From: Schlesneria paludicola DSM 18645
GTDB taxonomy: Bacteria; Planctomycetota; Planctomycetia; Planctomycetales; Planctomycetaceae
Direction of reading: 5' to 3'
Length of the DNA: 32,655 nucleotides
Assembly: GCA_945862235.1 (NCBI GenBank)
Contig: CAMAYU010000056.1
Coordinates: 1 to 32,655, forward strand
The number at the start of each line of letters is the position of its first letter. Position 1 is the first letter of the stretch. Shown piece after piece: positions 15,667 to 24,460 of the stretch. A program made the position numbers and the translations under genes. Under the pieces are notes generated by a model that was given only the letters and a program-made list of their open reading frames with translations, had not been told where the DNA came from and made no database searches.

Positions 15667-15706
15667 TGTTGAAAATGCCTGATCCCAATCGCACGCCCCC
15701 GCCGAG

Positions 15707-16894
15707 TCACTCCTCTTCTGGCTGCGACTCCATCCACTCACCCGTCAGCCGCTTTACGAGGATCGTCGCGTAACAGCCGCGAGGCAGGACGAACTGCAAC
15801 GTCACGCGCGAGCGGCCGGGGTAGAGGTCGTCGTCAGCCGAGTGGATTTTCAATTCGCGCGGGATGAGCAGCGCGGCGCGCTCTCCCTTCGAGAAGAACG
15901 CATCGCGCGGGTACTTCACGCGGAGTTCTCGCAGTGACAAGCCTTCGTCGGCGAGAACCTGTTCGTACAGCGCGAGGATCGGGCCGGGTTCGAGCTTCAA
16001 CCGCGCTGATGGGAGTGGCAGCGGAGTTCCGGCGAGTAGCGTTCGTTCGGAGTCATTCAGCTCGGTGAAGAACGGGACGTTGGCCGTGGCCAGCGTCACC
16101 GATTGGAGCCGCGACGGATCGACGTGCTGCTGCAGCCAACCCGAGAGGATCAGGTTCCAGAGGTCGCTCTGAAATGCGGCGAGCCACAGGCTGCGCATGT
16201 CCTGTCTCATCAAGGCCAGCGCTTCACGGAAGCGCGTCGGGTGATCGCACAGATAGGTGATGATGCTGCGGCGAGACGACTTCGGCAGCGCGGCCTTGCA
16301 CTCGATCCACTTCCCCCACAGATCGCGGATCAGTTCCTTCTCGACCTTGTCACCGGGCCGGTCGTGCGGGTTGGCTTCGGCCAGCGCGAGCCACAACGCC
16401 CGCTCGTAGTCTCCCAAACACCACGGCTTCGCGATGAACTCGCCCGACGCACCGACTGACCCGAACCGCTGGTCGTCGAAATAATTCGGCACGCCATCCC
16501 GCGCGACCGCTTCACGCTGAGCGACGATCTCGTGCGCGGCCCCAGGTGTCAGGTTTCGCATCACCACGTGAAAGCGATTCGCGGCGATGTCGTGCGGTCC
16601 GAAGGGACGATCCGACTGGCCCTGATACGCCAGCGTGAAGTGTTCCTGCTGCATGTCCCGCTTCGGACCACGTTCAATCGTGACCCACTGCCGCGTGACG
16701 GCATGCTTGTCCTTCAGTCCGCCATAACTGATCTGTCGGCGCGACACATTCCAACGATCGGCGATCGCAGTAATGGCCTCGGGCGTCCCGAGCGACTTCT
16801 TCGACAGCAGATAGACCGCAAACGAACCACCCTTGAGCGGAAAATCGCTCAGTTCCTCGACTTCAAAATCGTCCGGCAAGCTCTTGAGTTTCAT
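15707..16894 (-). CDS. truD: tRNA pseudouridine(13) synthase
   Basis: The 395-residue protein shows the TruD hallmarks: FEVEELSDFPLKG at the N-terminus, YGGLKDKHAVTRQW with the catalytic Asp62 (Asp80 in E. coli), NRFHVVMRNL, and VPNYFDDQRFGS. TruD converts uridine 13 of tRNA-Glu to pseudouridine. The central insertion (TRUD domain, about residues 155-310) is present, and the C-terminus YPGRSRVTLQFVLPRGCYAT matches the family. ATG 16894 was chosen because the conserved MKLKSLPDDF starts there. An upstream in-frame ATG at 16939 adds 15 poorly conserved residues. It stands alone, convergent with the DUF1592 gene and divergent from purU. Confidence 0.92.
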   Translation of the reverse strand: MKLKSLPDDFEVEELSDFPLKGGSFAVYLLSKKSLGTPEAITAIADRWNVSRRQISYGGLKDKHAVTRQWVTIERGPKRDMQQEHFTLAYQGQSDRPFGPHDIAANRFHVVMRNLTPGAAHEIVAQREAVARDGVPNYFDDQRFGSVGASGEFIAKPWCLGDYERALWLALAEANPHDRPGDKVEKELIRDLWGKWIECKAALPKSSRRSIITYLCDHPTRFREALALMRQDMRSLWLAAFQSDLWNLILSGWLQQHVDPSRLQSVTLATANVPFFTELNDSERTLLAGTPLPLPSARLKLEPGPILALYEQVLADEGLSLRELRVKYPRDAFFSKGERAALLIPRELKIHSADDDLYPGRSRVTLQFVLPRGCYATILVKRLTGEWMESQPEEE

Positions 16895-17084
16895 GCGGGC
16901 AGGGTAGCAGGGGACGTTGGCAGTCGAAAGTGCGGCCACAAGAGACGTAATGAAGGGCTACAACGAGATTGGCACTTGCGAGCGATCACGTCCGCCGCGT
17001 CTAATCGCCCTCGTTGCTGAATCGTTTTTTCCGGATGAATCGACCGTCCCAAACTGCTCACTCTGAAACTCGAACGCCGCACCC

Positions 17085-17954
17085 ATGCAAGTCGTCATCA
17101 CTGCCGTTGGTCCCGATAACCGGGGCCTTGCCGATCCGATCATTCACCATGTCACCGGAGCCGGGGCGAACATCTTTGAGATTCAGATGTACGACCACGA
17201 CCTCGAACGATTGTTTGCGATGCACCTGCGCTGCGAGTGGCCGGGTGACGCGCAGTCGCTTGTCGCGTTGAGGTCTCAGATGCAGGACATCGGCCGCGTG
17301 AAGGACTTGTCGATCCGGACGTGGTCGCGCGACGAACGGCCCGGTCCGCCGAGGATCGCGATCTGCACGACCTATCGTCCTGAACCGGCGCTCGCGGTAC
17401 TGCGAGCCATTCGAGACAAGCGGCTCCACGCGACCCCCGCCGTGATGATCGGCAACCGCGATGCGTGTCGCGGCGTGGCAGAACAGTTCGGCGTTGATTG
17501 GCATCTTGTCGGCGATGCCAAAGGGGAACCGAACAACGAGCAGATGATTGAACTCTTCGACCGCTACGATGTCGATTACATATTGCTCGCGCGGTACATG
17601 CGCGTCCTTCCCGCCGCCACCTGCTGGCGCTTCGCGGGACGGATCATCAACCTGCATCACGGACTGCTGCCGCCGTTCCCCGGTTTCCGACCGTACGAGG
17701 ACGCCTACCAACACCGGATGCTCACCTATGGAGCGACCGTCCACTTCATCGTTCCCGAGTTGGACGCGGGCAATCAGATCATTCACCAAAGCACGTTCAC
17801 GGTCTTCCCAGGAACGCCGCTCGACCAGATCAAACGTCAGGGCGAGACCGATCACGAACCGAGTTGCCTCGTCGAAGGAGTCCGCCGCGTCGTCGATCGC
17901 GAAGTCGAACTCCACTTCCATCGCGTGGTACGACGGAAGCTGACGGGTGAGTGA
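17085..17954 (+). CDS. purU: Formyltetrahydrofolate deformylase
   Basis: A 289-residue protein with the PurU architecture. The N-terminal ACT domain (residues 1-80) contains TAVGPDNRGLADPI, and the formyltransferase-like catalytic domain follows (from about 95). The catalytic triad of the fold is present: Asn189 and His191 in IINLHHGLLPPFPG, and Asp227 in ELDAGNQII. The enzyme hydrolyses 10-formyltetrahydrofolate to formate and tetrahydrofolate, balancing one-carbon pools. The ACT domain normally senses methionine or glycine. The AxGxPxxN-type entry of other homologues reads VMIGNRDAC here. The gene is monocistronic and convergent with the sulfatase gene, with 98 bases between the stops. Length and motifs agree with active members. 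Confidence 0.9.
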   Translation: MQVVITAVGPDNRGLADPIIHHVTGAGANIFEIQMYDHDLERLFAMHLRCEWPGDAQSLVALRSQMQDIGRVKDLSIRTWSRDERPGPPRIAICTTYRPEPALAVLRAIRDKRLHATPAVMIGNRDACRGVAEQFGVDWHLVGDAKGEPNNEQMIELFDRYDVDYILLARYMRVLPAATCWRFAGRIINLHHGLLPPFPGFRPYEDAYQHRMLTYGATVHFIVPELDAGNQIIHQSTFTVFPGTPLDQIKRQGETDHEPSCLVEGVRRVVDREVELHFHRVVRRKLTGE

Positions 17955-18052
17955 CTCTCGCAGCGGTTCTTTTCACCGTGTGGCAAGGGTTGGCGCTTCG
18001 CGTTCTCCAGCCACAACGTGTCGCAATTGCGATGTTCTTCGGAGGCGTTTGT

Positions 18053-20296
18053 TTACTTCGCTTCGAGCTTCGCCAACGCCCGCTGACTGACTCGGGCGAG
18101 GTACTCGCCCCCCTTGGTGGCCTTGCGGATGTCCTCGATCACCGGACGGGCTTTCTCGCCGAGATCGGCGAGTGCCGTGATGGCCTGAAGTTGGACGGTG
18201 GCCTGCGGGTGCGCGAGGTTCTCGACTAGCAGCTTGAGGTGCGGCGTCGGGTCTTCCACCTCGCACAACCACCGCGCGGCGACGAGCTTCATCGGGACTG
18301 GTGACTCGCGGTAGATCACGTCGCGCATCACGGAGGCATTGCGCGTGTCGGCCTTCTTCAATTCGCGGCCCCATTCGTTCATCAGCCAGATCGCGTTGGC
18401 GGGGTTCTGAAACTTCTCACGCCGCTTGGCGTCGGAAAGCGCCTTCTTGCCGACCGGGCTGACATCGCCGGGTGCTGGGATGATTGTTGTTGAGAGAGAG
18501 TGATTGAAGGGTGCCGAGGGAACGTGATAGTGGTCGTTGTTGGTTGAGGCGATCACGCGCGTGCGCCAGTGCGGCAGGGCCTCGTTCTTCGCCGGGTCAA
18601 TCTTGGGCTGACCGGGTTGGAACCGGACGACCTCGCTGTCACGGAAGCCGATGCGACAGGCTTTGGCCTCCAACTCGTCGCCGCCCTGCAATGGGACGAG
18701 ACCGTTCGAGGGAGCGACCTTCCAACGCGACGCGCTCTCGTTGGACTTCGGGGCCACCGGTCGAATGCGGTAGGCGATGGAGGCTCCCGGGGTCAGGCAG
18801 GTCAATTGGCACGAGGTCAGTCCCGGCTCAATCTCTGTGGACGCGGGAACGATGCCGGGCGCGGCGGCTTGATCGGACTTGGCACCCGGTCGCTGGAGTT
18901 CGTCGAAGAGTGGTTCGGGGATTAGGCCGACATCGCCGATCTCGCGCATCCAACCTTCGAGGCGCAGCCGCAGCCGTTCAAGCGTGATGACCAAGCGCGG
19001 GTCGTGAGCGAGGTTGTTGATTTCGTAGGGATCGGCTTCGGTGTCGTACAGCTCTTCGACCGGCTTCTGTTTGCGGAACCAGTCGGCTTGAGGGCCGGTC
19101 AACTCGCCCGCCGCGTGCAGCCGTCGCCACTCCTGCATCGTGGGCATCTCGTTCATGTAGGCGATGTCCTGCGAGTAAGGCTGCCACGGCATGAAGTTGC
19201 GGACGTAGCGGAAGCGCTTGTCGCGTACGGTGCGGATCAGGTCGTAGGTCTCGTCCATCCGGTCGCGGTGTCCGTAGACGTGTTCACGCGGTTTTTCGGC
19301 GCGATGCGGGCCGAAGAAGGCTTGGCCTTGGAAGTGTTCCTGTTTTGGAAGGCCCGCGAGCGACAAGACCGTCGGGGCGAAATCGACAAACGCGGTGAGG
19401 TCGTCGATGGTCGAGCCGGGTTTCAGCGCGTCGGCGTTGTCGGGACGAACGTGCTGCCGCCACTTCTCGGGGACGTACACGATCAGCGGAACGTGCAGGC
19501 CGGTGTCGTAGAGCCATCTTTTGTAACGCGGCATCCCGCGTCCGTGGTCGCCCCAGAACCAGACGATGGTGTCGTCCGCGAGGCCGTCTTCTTCGAGCTT
19601 CTTCAACACTCCCGCGACCTGCCCATCCACGGCCGTGATGTTGTCGTAGTAGTTCGCGATGTCTCGTCGCACGATCGGCGTGTCGGGATAGAACGGCGGG
19701 ACGATCATCTTGGCCGGGTCATGCCGCTGCTCGGGCGACAGTTTGTCAACGAGTTTCTTTGTGGCGGGACTTGGATCGCGAATCTGGCTTTCGTGAGTCG
19801 TTGTGAAGTTGATGACGCTGAAGAACGGCTGACCTCTGTCTCGGCCGCGCCAATCGGCCTTGTTGCTGTTCTCGTCCCAAGCGGTCGCAGGCACGTCGAA
19901 CTGATAGTCGGTCTTCACGTTGTTGGTGCAGTAGTACCCGGCCTGACGCAGGTACTCGGGGAAACACTTCACGAAATCGGGAGTGACTCCCTTGCACCGC
20001 ATGTGGTGCGTCCCAATCGACGGCGGGTAACAACCGGTGATCAGCCCCGACCGCGACGGCGCACAGACCCCTGCGTGTGTGAAGCACCTCGTGAACCGCA
20101 CGCCCTCCGCCGCCAGCCGGTCAATCGTCGGAGTGACCGCGTGATTGTCACCGTAACACCCGAGGTCCGGGCTGATGTCCTCGACACTGATCCAGAGAAT
20201 GTTGGGTCGCGCGACGGGCGGCGTGTCTGCCGCGGATGTCTCGAACGATCCGAATGCACAACACAGAAGTGGCACCAATCCGATGAGCGATTTCAT
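18053..20296 (-). CDS. Secreted sulfatase with C-terminal HEAT-like repeats
   Basis: The 747-residue protein has a signal peptide (residues 1-23). Sulfatase landmarks are PNILWISVEDISPDLGCYG with the metal-binding acidic pair Glu39/Asp40, and the formylglycine motif CAPSR at Cys78 in VCAPSRSGLITG. WGDHGRGMPRYKRW follows, with the second metal ligands. Cys78 needs conversion to formylglycine; no converting enzyme is in the window. After the sulfatase domain (to about residue 500) comes a beta-type segment (GASIAYRIRP, like the C-terminal domain of chitobiases). HEAT-like repeats close the protein (VQLQAITALADLGEKARPVIEDI). The ATG at 20296 begins the signal peptide and has AGGA upstream; the open frame up to 20404 runs through a hairpin repeat and is not used. 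The likely role is desulfation of sulfated polysaccharides outside the cytoplasm. Confidence 0.92.
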   Translation of the reverse strand: MKSLIGLVPLLCCAFGSFETSAADTPPVARPNILWISVEDISPDLGCYGDNHAVTPTIDRLAAEGVRFTRCFTHAGVCAPSRSGLITGCYPPSIGTHHMRCKGVTPDFVKCFPEYLRQAGYYCTNNVKTDYQFDVPATAWDENSNKADWRGRDRGQPFFSVINFTTTHESQIRDPSPATKKLVDKLSPEQRHDPAKMIVPPFYPDTPIVRRDIANYYDNITAVDGQVAGVLKKLEEDGLADDTIVWFWGDHGRGMPRYKRWLYDTGLHVPLIVYVPEKWRQHVRPDNADALKPGSTIDDLTAFVDFAPTVLSLAGLPKQEHFQGQAFFGPHRAEKPREHVYGHRDRMDETYDLIRTVRDKRFRYVRNFMPWQPYSQDIAYMNEMPTMQEWRRLHAAGELTGPQADWFRKQKPVEELYDTEADPYEINNLAHDPRLVITLERLRLRLEGWMREIGDVGLIPEPLFDELQRPGAKSDQAAAPGIVPASTEIEPGLTSCQLTCLTPGASIAYRIRPVAPKSNESASRWKVAPSNGLVPLQGGDELEAKACRIGFRDSEVVRFQPGQPKIDPAKNEALPHWRTRVIASTNNDHYHVPSAPFNHSLSTTIIPAPGDVSPVGKKALSDAKRREKFQNPANAIWLMNEWGRELKKADTRNASVMRDVIYRESPVPMKLVAARWLCEVEDPTPHLKLLVENLAHPQATVQLQAITALADLGEKARPVIEDIRKATKGGEYLARVSQRALAKLEAK

Positions 20297-20339
20297 GACA
20301 CGATTCCTAACGAGGGCATCACAGGCATTCGCCTCTGGC

Positions 20340-20402
20340 GAGCCGGGCGGCGTCAGCCCCCGGACTCTTGGACGCGGAGTCCGGGGGCTGACGCCGCTCG
20401 GC
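20340..20402. repeat. Hairpin repeat family E, copy E3
   Basis: GAGCCGGGCGGCGTCAGCCC continuing CCGGACTC pairs almost perfectly with GAGTCCGG and GGGCTGACGCCGCTCGGC. The loop is very short (about 8 bases), so this is the tightest hairpin of the family. It lies 44 bases upstream of the sulfatase ATG. Confidence 0.75.
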
Positions 20403-20470
20403 ACTCACTTTGTCATTCACTCCGTGCCGCTCAAAGTGAGTGCCATTGGGCTGACGCCGCTCGGCTCACC
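20400..20470. repeat. Inverted repeat and partial E element beside E3
   Basis: GGCACTCACTTTG (20400-20412) is perfectly inverted as CAAAGTGAGTGCC (20432-20444). It is followed by a half E element, GGGCTGACGCCGCTCGGCTC. The 13-bp perfect arms directly abut E3. This could be part of a composite repeat or an operator; the first seems more likely, because ACAAAGTGAGTG also flanks E1. Confidence 0.55.
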
Positions 20471-20494
20471 TGCTCAGATTTCATTGCGGGTTCA

Positions 20495-21457
20495 CTACGG
20501 CGAACGGGTCTCTTCTGCAACGCTGTACGAGTCGGAGTCGCGGTGGTTGTAGTGGACGATCAGTTCGGCAATCAGTCCGACCGCAATGGCTTGAGCGCCG
20601 AGCAGTGTGGACGCGATCGAATAGGCGAGCAGCGGGCGGTTGCCGATCGGAGTGGACGGCCAGACGGAGCAGACGTTCATCAGCAACCAGATCGCGGCGA
20701 GATAGCTCAGCCCCGCGAAGCCGAAGCCCAAGCAAACCAGCCCGACCCAGCCGAGCATGTGATGCGGTCGTTGCCCGTAGTCGGTGAGGAATGTCACCGT
20801 CAGCAAATCGAGGAAGCCTCGGGCAAACCGTCGGAAGCCATACTTCGAGTAACCGTGCTGGCGCGAGCGGTGATTCACGCCCAGCTCGACGACGCGAAAG
20901 CCCTTCGCGTGGGCGAGGACCGGCACGAAGCGGTGCATCTCGCCGTAAAGGCGAATTTCGCGAGCGACCGCGACGCGGAACAACTTCACGCCACAGTTGT
21001 GATCGTGCAACTTCAGGCCCGTCAGCCGACTGACCAGCCAGTTGAAGACTTTGCTCGGGTAAGTCTTGTGCCACGGGTCGAGCCGCCGCATTTTCCAGCC
21101 GTTCACGAAGTCGGCCCCGTCGCCTTCATCCAGCTTGGCGAGGAAGCTGGGGATCTCGGCCGGATCATCTTGCAGGTCGGCATCCATCGTCAGGATGAGA
21201 TCGCCCGTCGCGCGTTGGAAGCCCGCCGTCAGCGCGGCCGCCTTGCCGAAGTTGCGTCGGAATTTGATGCCGCTCACCCGCGAGTCGTCTCGCGCGAGCT
21301 GTTCGATCAGCTTCCAAGATCCGTCGCGCGAGCCGTCATCGACGAAGATGACCTCGATGTCGAGCGACCGTTCGGACGCGACCTGCACAATCTGCGCGTG
21401 GAGTTCACGCAGACTTTCAACTTCGTTCAGCACGGGAATGACGAGGGAGAGTTTCAT
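20495..21457 (-). CDS. GT2 family glycosyltransferase, polyprenyl-phosphate hexose synthase type
   Basis: A 320-residue protein that begins [14 protein letters not shown] and carries [11 protein letters not shown] (Asp40, Asp41), the GT2 metal motif MDADLQDDP (Asp92, Asp94), and NCGVKLFR. The sequence [21 protein letters not shown] corresponds to the acceptor-site region of DPM1/GtrB-like enzymes. Two transmembrane helices follow at about residues 235-262 and 275-302. Such enzymes move a hexose from a nucleotide sugar to undecaprenyl phosphate for glycan or lipid decoration; substrate specificity cannot be read from the sequence. ATG 21457 is the family-like start; the upstream ATG at 21493 adds 12 residues. 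No other glycan-assembly gene is adjacent. Confidence 0.88.
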   Translation of the reverse strand: MKLSLVIPVLNEVESLRELHAQIVQVASERSLDIEVIFVDDGSRDGSWKLIEQLARDDSRVSGIKFRRNFGKAAALTAGFQRATGDLILTMDADLQDDPAEIPSFLAKLDEGDGADFVNGWKMRRLDPWHKTYPSKVFNWLVSRLTGLKLHDHNCGVKLFRVAVAREIRLYGEMHRFVPVLAHAKGFRVVELGVNHRSRQHGYSKYGFRRFARGFLDLLTVTFLTDYGQRPHHMLGWVGLVCLGFGFAGLSYLAAIWLLMNVCSVWPSTPIGNRPLLAYSIASTLLGAQAIAVGLIAELIVHYNHRDSDSYSVAEETRSP

Positions 21458-22022
21458 GGGCGAGAGTGTCAGCGTTCCCGCCGGGCCATTCAAGCGATCT
21501 CACGAAGTCCGGCTTTTCCTAAAGCCAGACTTCAGATCGTCTCGGAAGTGGGTGCCGTCGCTGTTTGGTCGTCGTCTCTTGAGCCGTTTTCAGGCCAAAC
21601 CTTGCAACGTGGCCATTGCCATCTTTCTGTCCCCCATTTTTCTGCTGCCCGCTTTCGAGCCAGTACAGAAAGAGTCCTTACAGAAAGATGTTGGACAGAA
21701 AAATGGTGGAATCGGGCCTCACTTCTTGGGAGGGCAACTCTCTCGAACGAAACGATCTTGGTCAAAGGGAAGCAACTTTCCCTCCTAGACAAGCAGAACT
21801 GCTCGACACTTGGGCCAGATGCGCACTTGTTGATGTGACCACCACCTGACGACTGCACTCCTCGGAGGTCGCTTTGGCGTGCGACAGTGGCAACCGACGA
21901 GCAACCGAGACATGATGCCGCCCGATCACTCTTGGAAGTGACGAAGATGGGATGCGGGAACGGAGCCTCATTGTGGGTGCGACCGAAGCAACCTAAAAAA
22001 CCTTTGAATGGGAACCTGTTCG
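21458..22022. other. Intergenic region with repeat family I
   Basis: No gene was recognised. The stretch holds an inverted arrangement of pyrimidine-rich blocks at 21618-21712. The rest has no clear structure. Confidence 0.45.
21618..21712. repeat. Repeat of CATCTTTCTG and CCATTTTTCTG blocks
   Basis: The left part reads ATCTTTCTGTCCCCCATTTT then TCTG. The right part, on the complementary strand, reads CCATTTTTCTGTCCAACATC then TTTCTG, so the two blocks are swapped in order between the halves. A related pair (CATCTTTCTGTTGG and CAACAGAAAGAGG) occurs at 30729-30786. Confidence 0.55.
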
Positions 22023-22352
22023 ATGGCCGATGCCAAGCAACCGCAGTTGATTCACAACGTCTACTTCACGCTGAAAGACGGGACTCCCGAGAACACTCAA
22101 GGGCTGATCGCCGCGTGCGACAAATACTTGAGCGGTCATCCGGGGGTGGTCTATTACGCCGCCGGGCCGCTCGTGCCCGACTTGGCTCGCCCGGTCAACG
22201 TCCGCGATTTTCATGTCGGGTTGAGCGTGGTCTTCGAGAACAAGCAGGCTCACGACGACTACCAGATCGCCCCGAGGCACTTGCAGTTCATCGAAGAAAA
22301 CAAGCCGACATGGGCACAGGTGCGCGTGTTTGACACGTACGCCTGGGCGTAG
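22023..22352 (+). CDS. Dabb-family (stress-responsive alpha/beta barrel) protein
   Basis: A 109-residue protein with the Dabb pattern: an N-terminal strand with a conserved His (LIHNVYFTLKDGTPE), helix (TQGLIAACDKYLSGHPGVV), FHVGLSVVFENKQAHDDYQ and PRHLQFIEE. Dabb proteins form ferredoxin-like dimers. Known members range from stress proteins to small-molecule enzymes, so no reaction can be given. ATG 22023 was chosen over 22008 because MADAKQ lies closer to the conserved strand and has GGGA upstream; the difference is five residues. It lies 51 bases before a small membrane-protein gene on the same strand, so co-transcription is possible. Confidence 0.82.
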   Translation: MADAKQPQLIHNVYFTLKDGTPENTQGLIAACDKYLSGHPGVVYYAAGPLVPDLARPVNVRDFHVGLSVVFENKQAHDDYQIAPRHLQFIEENKPTWAQVRVFDTYAWA

Positions 22353-22403
22353 GTCAAGCGACGGGGACGGAACGGTTGAAGCCACACGAGAGCGAGCATC
22401 ACG

Positions 22404-22718
22404 ATGGGTGACGATCACGGTAAGACTCAACAATTACCGGCCAAGCCAAGCGCCGTCGTCACATTTGTGACGCGGCTGTGCGCGGTCGCGTGGTTTGGAG
22501 TCTTGTTTGGCGAAGTTCTGCCGCGTGGTTTCGTTAAACATGCGTGCATTCTATTTGGATCGCATGCAGCAGTGCTGGCGTTCGTTACCGCAGTCCTCTT
22601 TTGGTTGGTGCGACGACAGGCTTTGCTGTTCTTGCTGGTGATTGCTTCGGCTCCACCGGTCGCGTACTTCGCCGTCGTGATCCGGAACGTCGCGAAGGCG
22701 CGGGGCTGGATTGGATGA
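22404..22718 (+). CDS. Small membrane protein of unknown function
   Basis: This 104-residue open frame contains three hydrophobic stretches, at about residues 18-40 (VVTFVTRLCAVAWFGVLFGE), 46-67 (HACILFGSHAAVLAFVTAVL) and 72-92 (ALLFLLVIASAPPVAYFAVV), with basic residues between. It ends in a basic tail (KARGWIG). I do not recognise the family. It follows the Dabb gene by 51 bases. The alternating hydrophobic composition and lack of a competing frame argue that it is real, but the evidence is limited to that. Confidence 0.55.
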   Translation: MGDDHGKTQQLPAKPSAVVTFVTRLCAVAWFGVLFGEVLPRGFVKHACILFGSHAAVLAFVTAVLFWLVRRQALLFLLVIASAPPVAYFAVVIRNVAKARGWIG

Positions 22719-22762
22719 GCGGGCAGGCGGGTACGAGAGATGTCCGGCGAGCGGAGTTCGTT

Positions 22763-22843
22763 ACACCAACCCGCAGCATGAGCAAGAACGAGTGACTCGT
22801 TCATCGCCCACGAATCGTCCTTGCTGACGCTGCGAGTTGGTGT
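22763..22843. repeat. NPKRERG-type hairpin repeat, divergent copy
   Basis: ACACCAACCCGCAGCATGAG then CAAG (22763-22786) pairs with CTTGCTGACGCTGCGAGTTG then GTGT (22820-22843) with a few mismatches. It belongs to the same family as 11478-11590. Confidence 0.6.
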
Positions 22844-22858
22844 GGGACAAAGAAACGA

Positions 22859-22894
22859 CCGGGGGCGTGTCAGGCGAACCCAACACGCCCCCGG
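22859..22894. terminator. Perfect 12-bp GC-rich stem-loop, possible terminator
   Basis: CCGGGGGCGTGT is exactly inverted as ACACGCCCCCGG around a 12-base loop. It could stop transcription coming from the Dabb and membrane-protein genes. No run of T follows, so it may instead be a simple repeat. Confidence 0.4.
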
Positions 22895-23218
22895 ATCAAT
22901 ACCTCACGACAAGAGCGGGCCAACGCCTGTCGCTCGGCGTTGAGCATAATTTGCAGCTTGCGTGCCGACGGAGGCGAGTCTTGGAAGATTTACATGGAGA
23001 TGTGGAAAGCCTGTTCATTTTCCGAGATTGGGCTTCGATGCCCCAGTTTGCTGGTACGAGAGACTCGCGGCAATTCCATTCAACTGCGACATTTTGCTGT
23101 TTGATTTTTGAGGCGACTTGTTGTTGTTCGTAGTTAGTTATCAACAGGCAGATAAGCGGTCCCATTTCGTTTTGACGGTCTGCCACACTTTTCTAGTTCT
23201 GAATTGATTGACCTTCTC

Positions 23219-24070
23219 ATGACCGAACCTCGCCCAGATGCTGTGATCTCACATCCGACATCCGCTCGTTCCACATCTTCCAGCCCGATGACCGTGCCGC
23301 GCTTCATGGCGGCGAAGTCCAAGGGAAAGAGGTTGTCGGTCCTGACCGCGTATGACCATTTGTGGGCGGGTCTGTTCGACGAAGCGGGAGTCGATGCGAT
23401 CCTCGTGGGCGATTCGCTGGGGATGGTCGTCCAAGGGAAATCGACCACGCTCCCGGTAACGCTCGACGAGATGATCTATCACGGCGAAATGGTCGTCCGC
23501 GCCGTGAAGCAAGCACTGGTCATCGTCGATCTGCCGTTCATGTCGTACCAAGTGAGTCCGGCTCAAGCGGTCGAGAACGCAGGGCGAGTGTTCAAAGAAA
23601 CCGGCTGTGCGGCGGTGAAGTTGGAAGGGGGCGTGCATCAAGCGGCGACGATCAGGGCGTTAGCGCAGGCTGATCTGCCGGTGATGGCTCACGTGGGGAT
23701 GCGGCCTCAGTCGATCCGGCGGCTCGGTGCGATGTCGAAGGTCCAGCGCGATGAAGTCGAACTGCTGGCCGATGCCCGCGCGGCGGAAGAGGCGGGCGCG
23801 TTCGGCATCGTGCTGGAGCTGATCCCGCGTGGTATCGCGGCCAAGATCACGAAGGCACTGTCGATCCCGACGATCGGTATCGGTGCCGGTCCCGACTGTG
23901 ACGGCCAAGTCCTCGTCAGTTGCGACATGCTCGGGCTGACGGACGGCTTCCAGCCAAAGTTTCTCAAACGCTTCGCCAACCTGCGCGAGACCGCTTTGAA
24001 CGCGACGCGGCAGTACATCACCGAAGTCGCCCAAGGTGAGTTCCCCGACGCAGCTCACTCGCACGAGTAA
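23219..24070 (+). CDS. panB: 3-methyl-2-oxobutanoate hydroxymethyltransferase
   Basis: The protein matches PanB throughout: LSVLTAYDHLWAGLFDEAG, ILVGDSLGMVVQGKSTTLPV with the metal-binding Asp, IVDLPFMSY with the second Asp, and AVKLEGG with Lys and Glu. It continues with AHVGMRPQS, the catalytic Glu in IVLELIP, and TIGIGAGPDCDGQVLV. PanB transfers a hydroxymethyl group from methylene-tetrahydrofolate to 2-oxoisovalerate, the first committed step of pantothenate and coenzyme A synthesis. ATG 23219 gives 283 residues with a 23-residue Ser/Pro-rich leader. ATG 23288 (MTVPRF) is where most homologues begin and may be the true start. panC is not adjacent. Confidence 0.92.
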   Translation: MTEPRPDAVISHPTSARSTSSSPMTVPRFMAAKSKGKRLSVLTAYDHLWAGLFDEAGVDAILVGDSLGMVVQGKSTTLPVTLDEMIYHGEMVVRAVKQALVIVDLPFMSYQVSPAQAVENAGRVFKETGCAAVKLEGGVHQAATIRALAQADLPVMAHVGMRPQSIRRLGAMSKVQRDEVELLADARAAEEAGAFGIVLELIPRGIAAKITKALSIPTIGIGAGPDCDGQVLVSCDMLGLTDGFQPKFLKRFANLRETALNATRQYITEVAQGEFPDAAHSHE

Positions 24071-24330
24071 TGGACGTAGGATGGACGCCCCGTCCGTCTG
24101 CGATCTTTCTGACGGACGCTCAGACAGTGCCATCGCCCCTTTCAATTTGGGGTGCCACGGTCACGGAGCTTCGAGGTGGCCGTGGAATTGGGAAACGCCT
24201 TCACGTTCCCCTCTGGCTACGTCGAAGCTCCGTGACCGTGGTACCCAATTCCCCCGCCCCAACAAGGCGAGGGTTCTGACGCTTGAAGACTCCGTGACGA
24301 CACGGACGGACGGGGCGTCCACCCTACGGT
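24067..24330. repeat. Palindrome with MITE-like copy A2 nested inside it
   Basis: Outer arms GTAGGATGGACGCCCCGTCC (24067 onward) and GGACGGGGCGTCCACCCTAC (ending about 24330) are inverted copies of each other with one mismatch. Between them lies copy A2 of the element found in hsdR. This stretch and its neighbours up to 24460 contain no gene. Confidence 0.65.
24122..24277. mobile_element. MITE-like palindromic element, copy A2
   Basis: The arm at about 24147-24174 (TTGGGGTGCCACGGTCACGG then AGCTTCGA) is complemented by 24222-24248. Its left end CATCGCC and right end AACAAGGCGA match copy A1, while the loop is different. GACGCT occurs on both sides (24115-24120 and 24278-24283) and may be a worn target duplication. 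Ends are approximate. Confidence 0.65.
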
Positions 24331-24460
24331 GCCCCCCGATACGTGAAGGAAAAACTCTTCGCCGAAAGTTCATCTCAGCCGGTTGCGACTTGGCACGCGC
24401 ATCGAGTAGTTCTCGTCGCGACAGTTTTGTTCCAACGGGTTCACTCTTCGGAGAAGGTTC

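Larger units (their letters stand above)
22719..23218. other. Intergenic region with two hairpins
   Basis: An NPKRERG-type hairpin (22763-22843) and a perfect 12-bp stem (22859-22894) are present. The rest, 22895-23218, is noticeably richer in A and T than its surroundings, as expected for the upstream region of panB. No gene was recognised. Confidence 0.5.

Noticed and set aside
19004..21838. Open frame of 944 codons on the plus strand
   Set aside because: It lies antisense to the sulfatase and the glycosyltransferase, has no family pattern and runs through hairpin repeats; long antisense frames are expected at this GC content.
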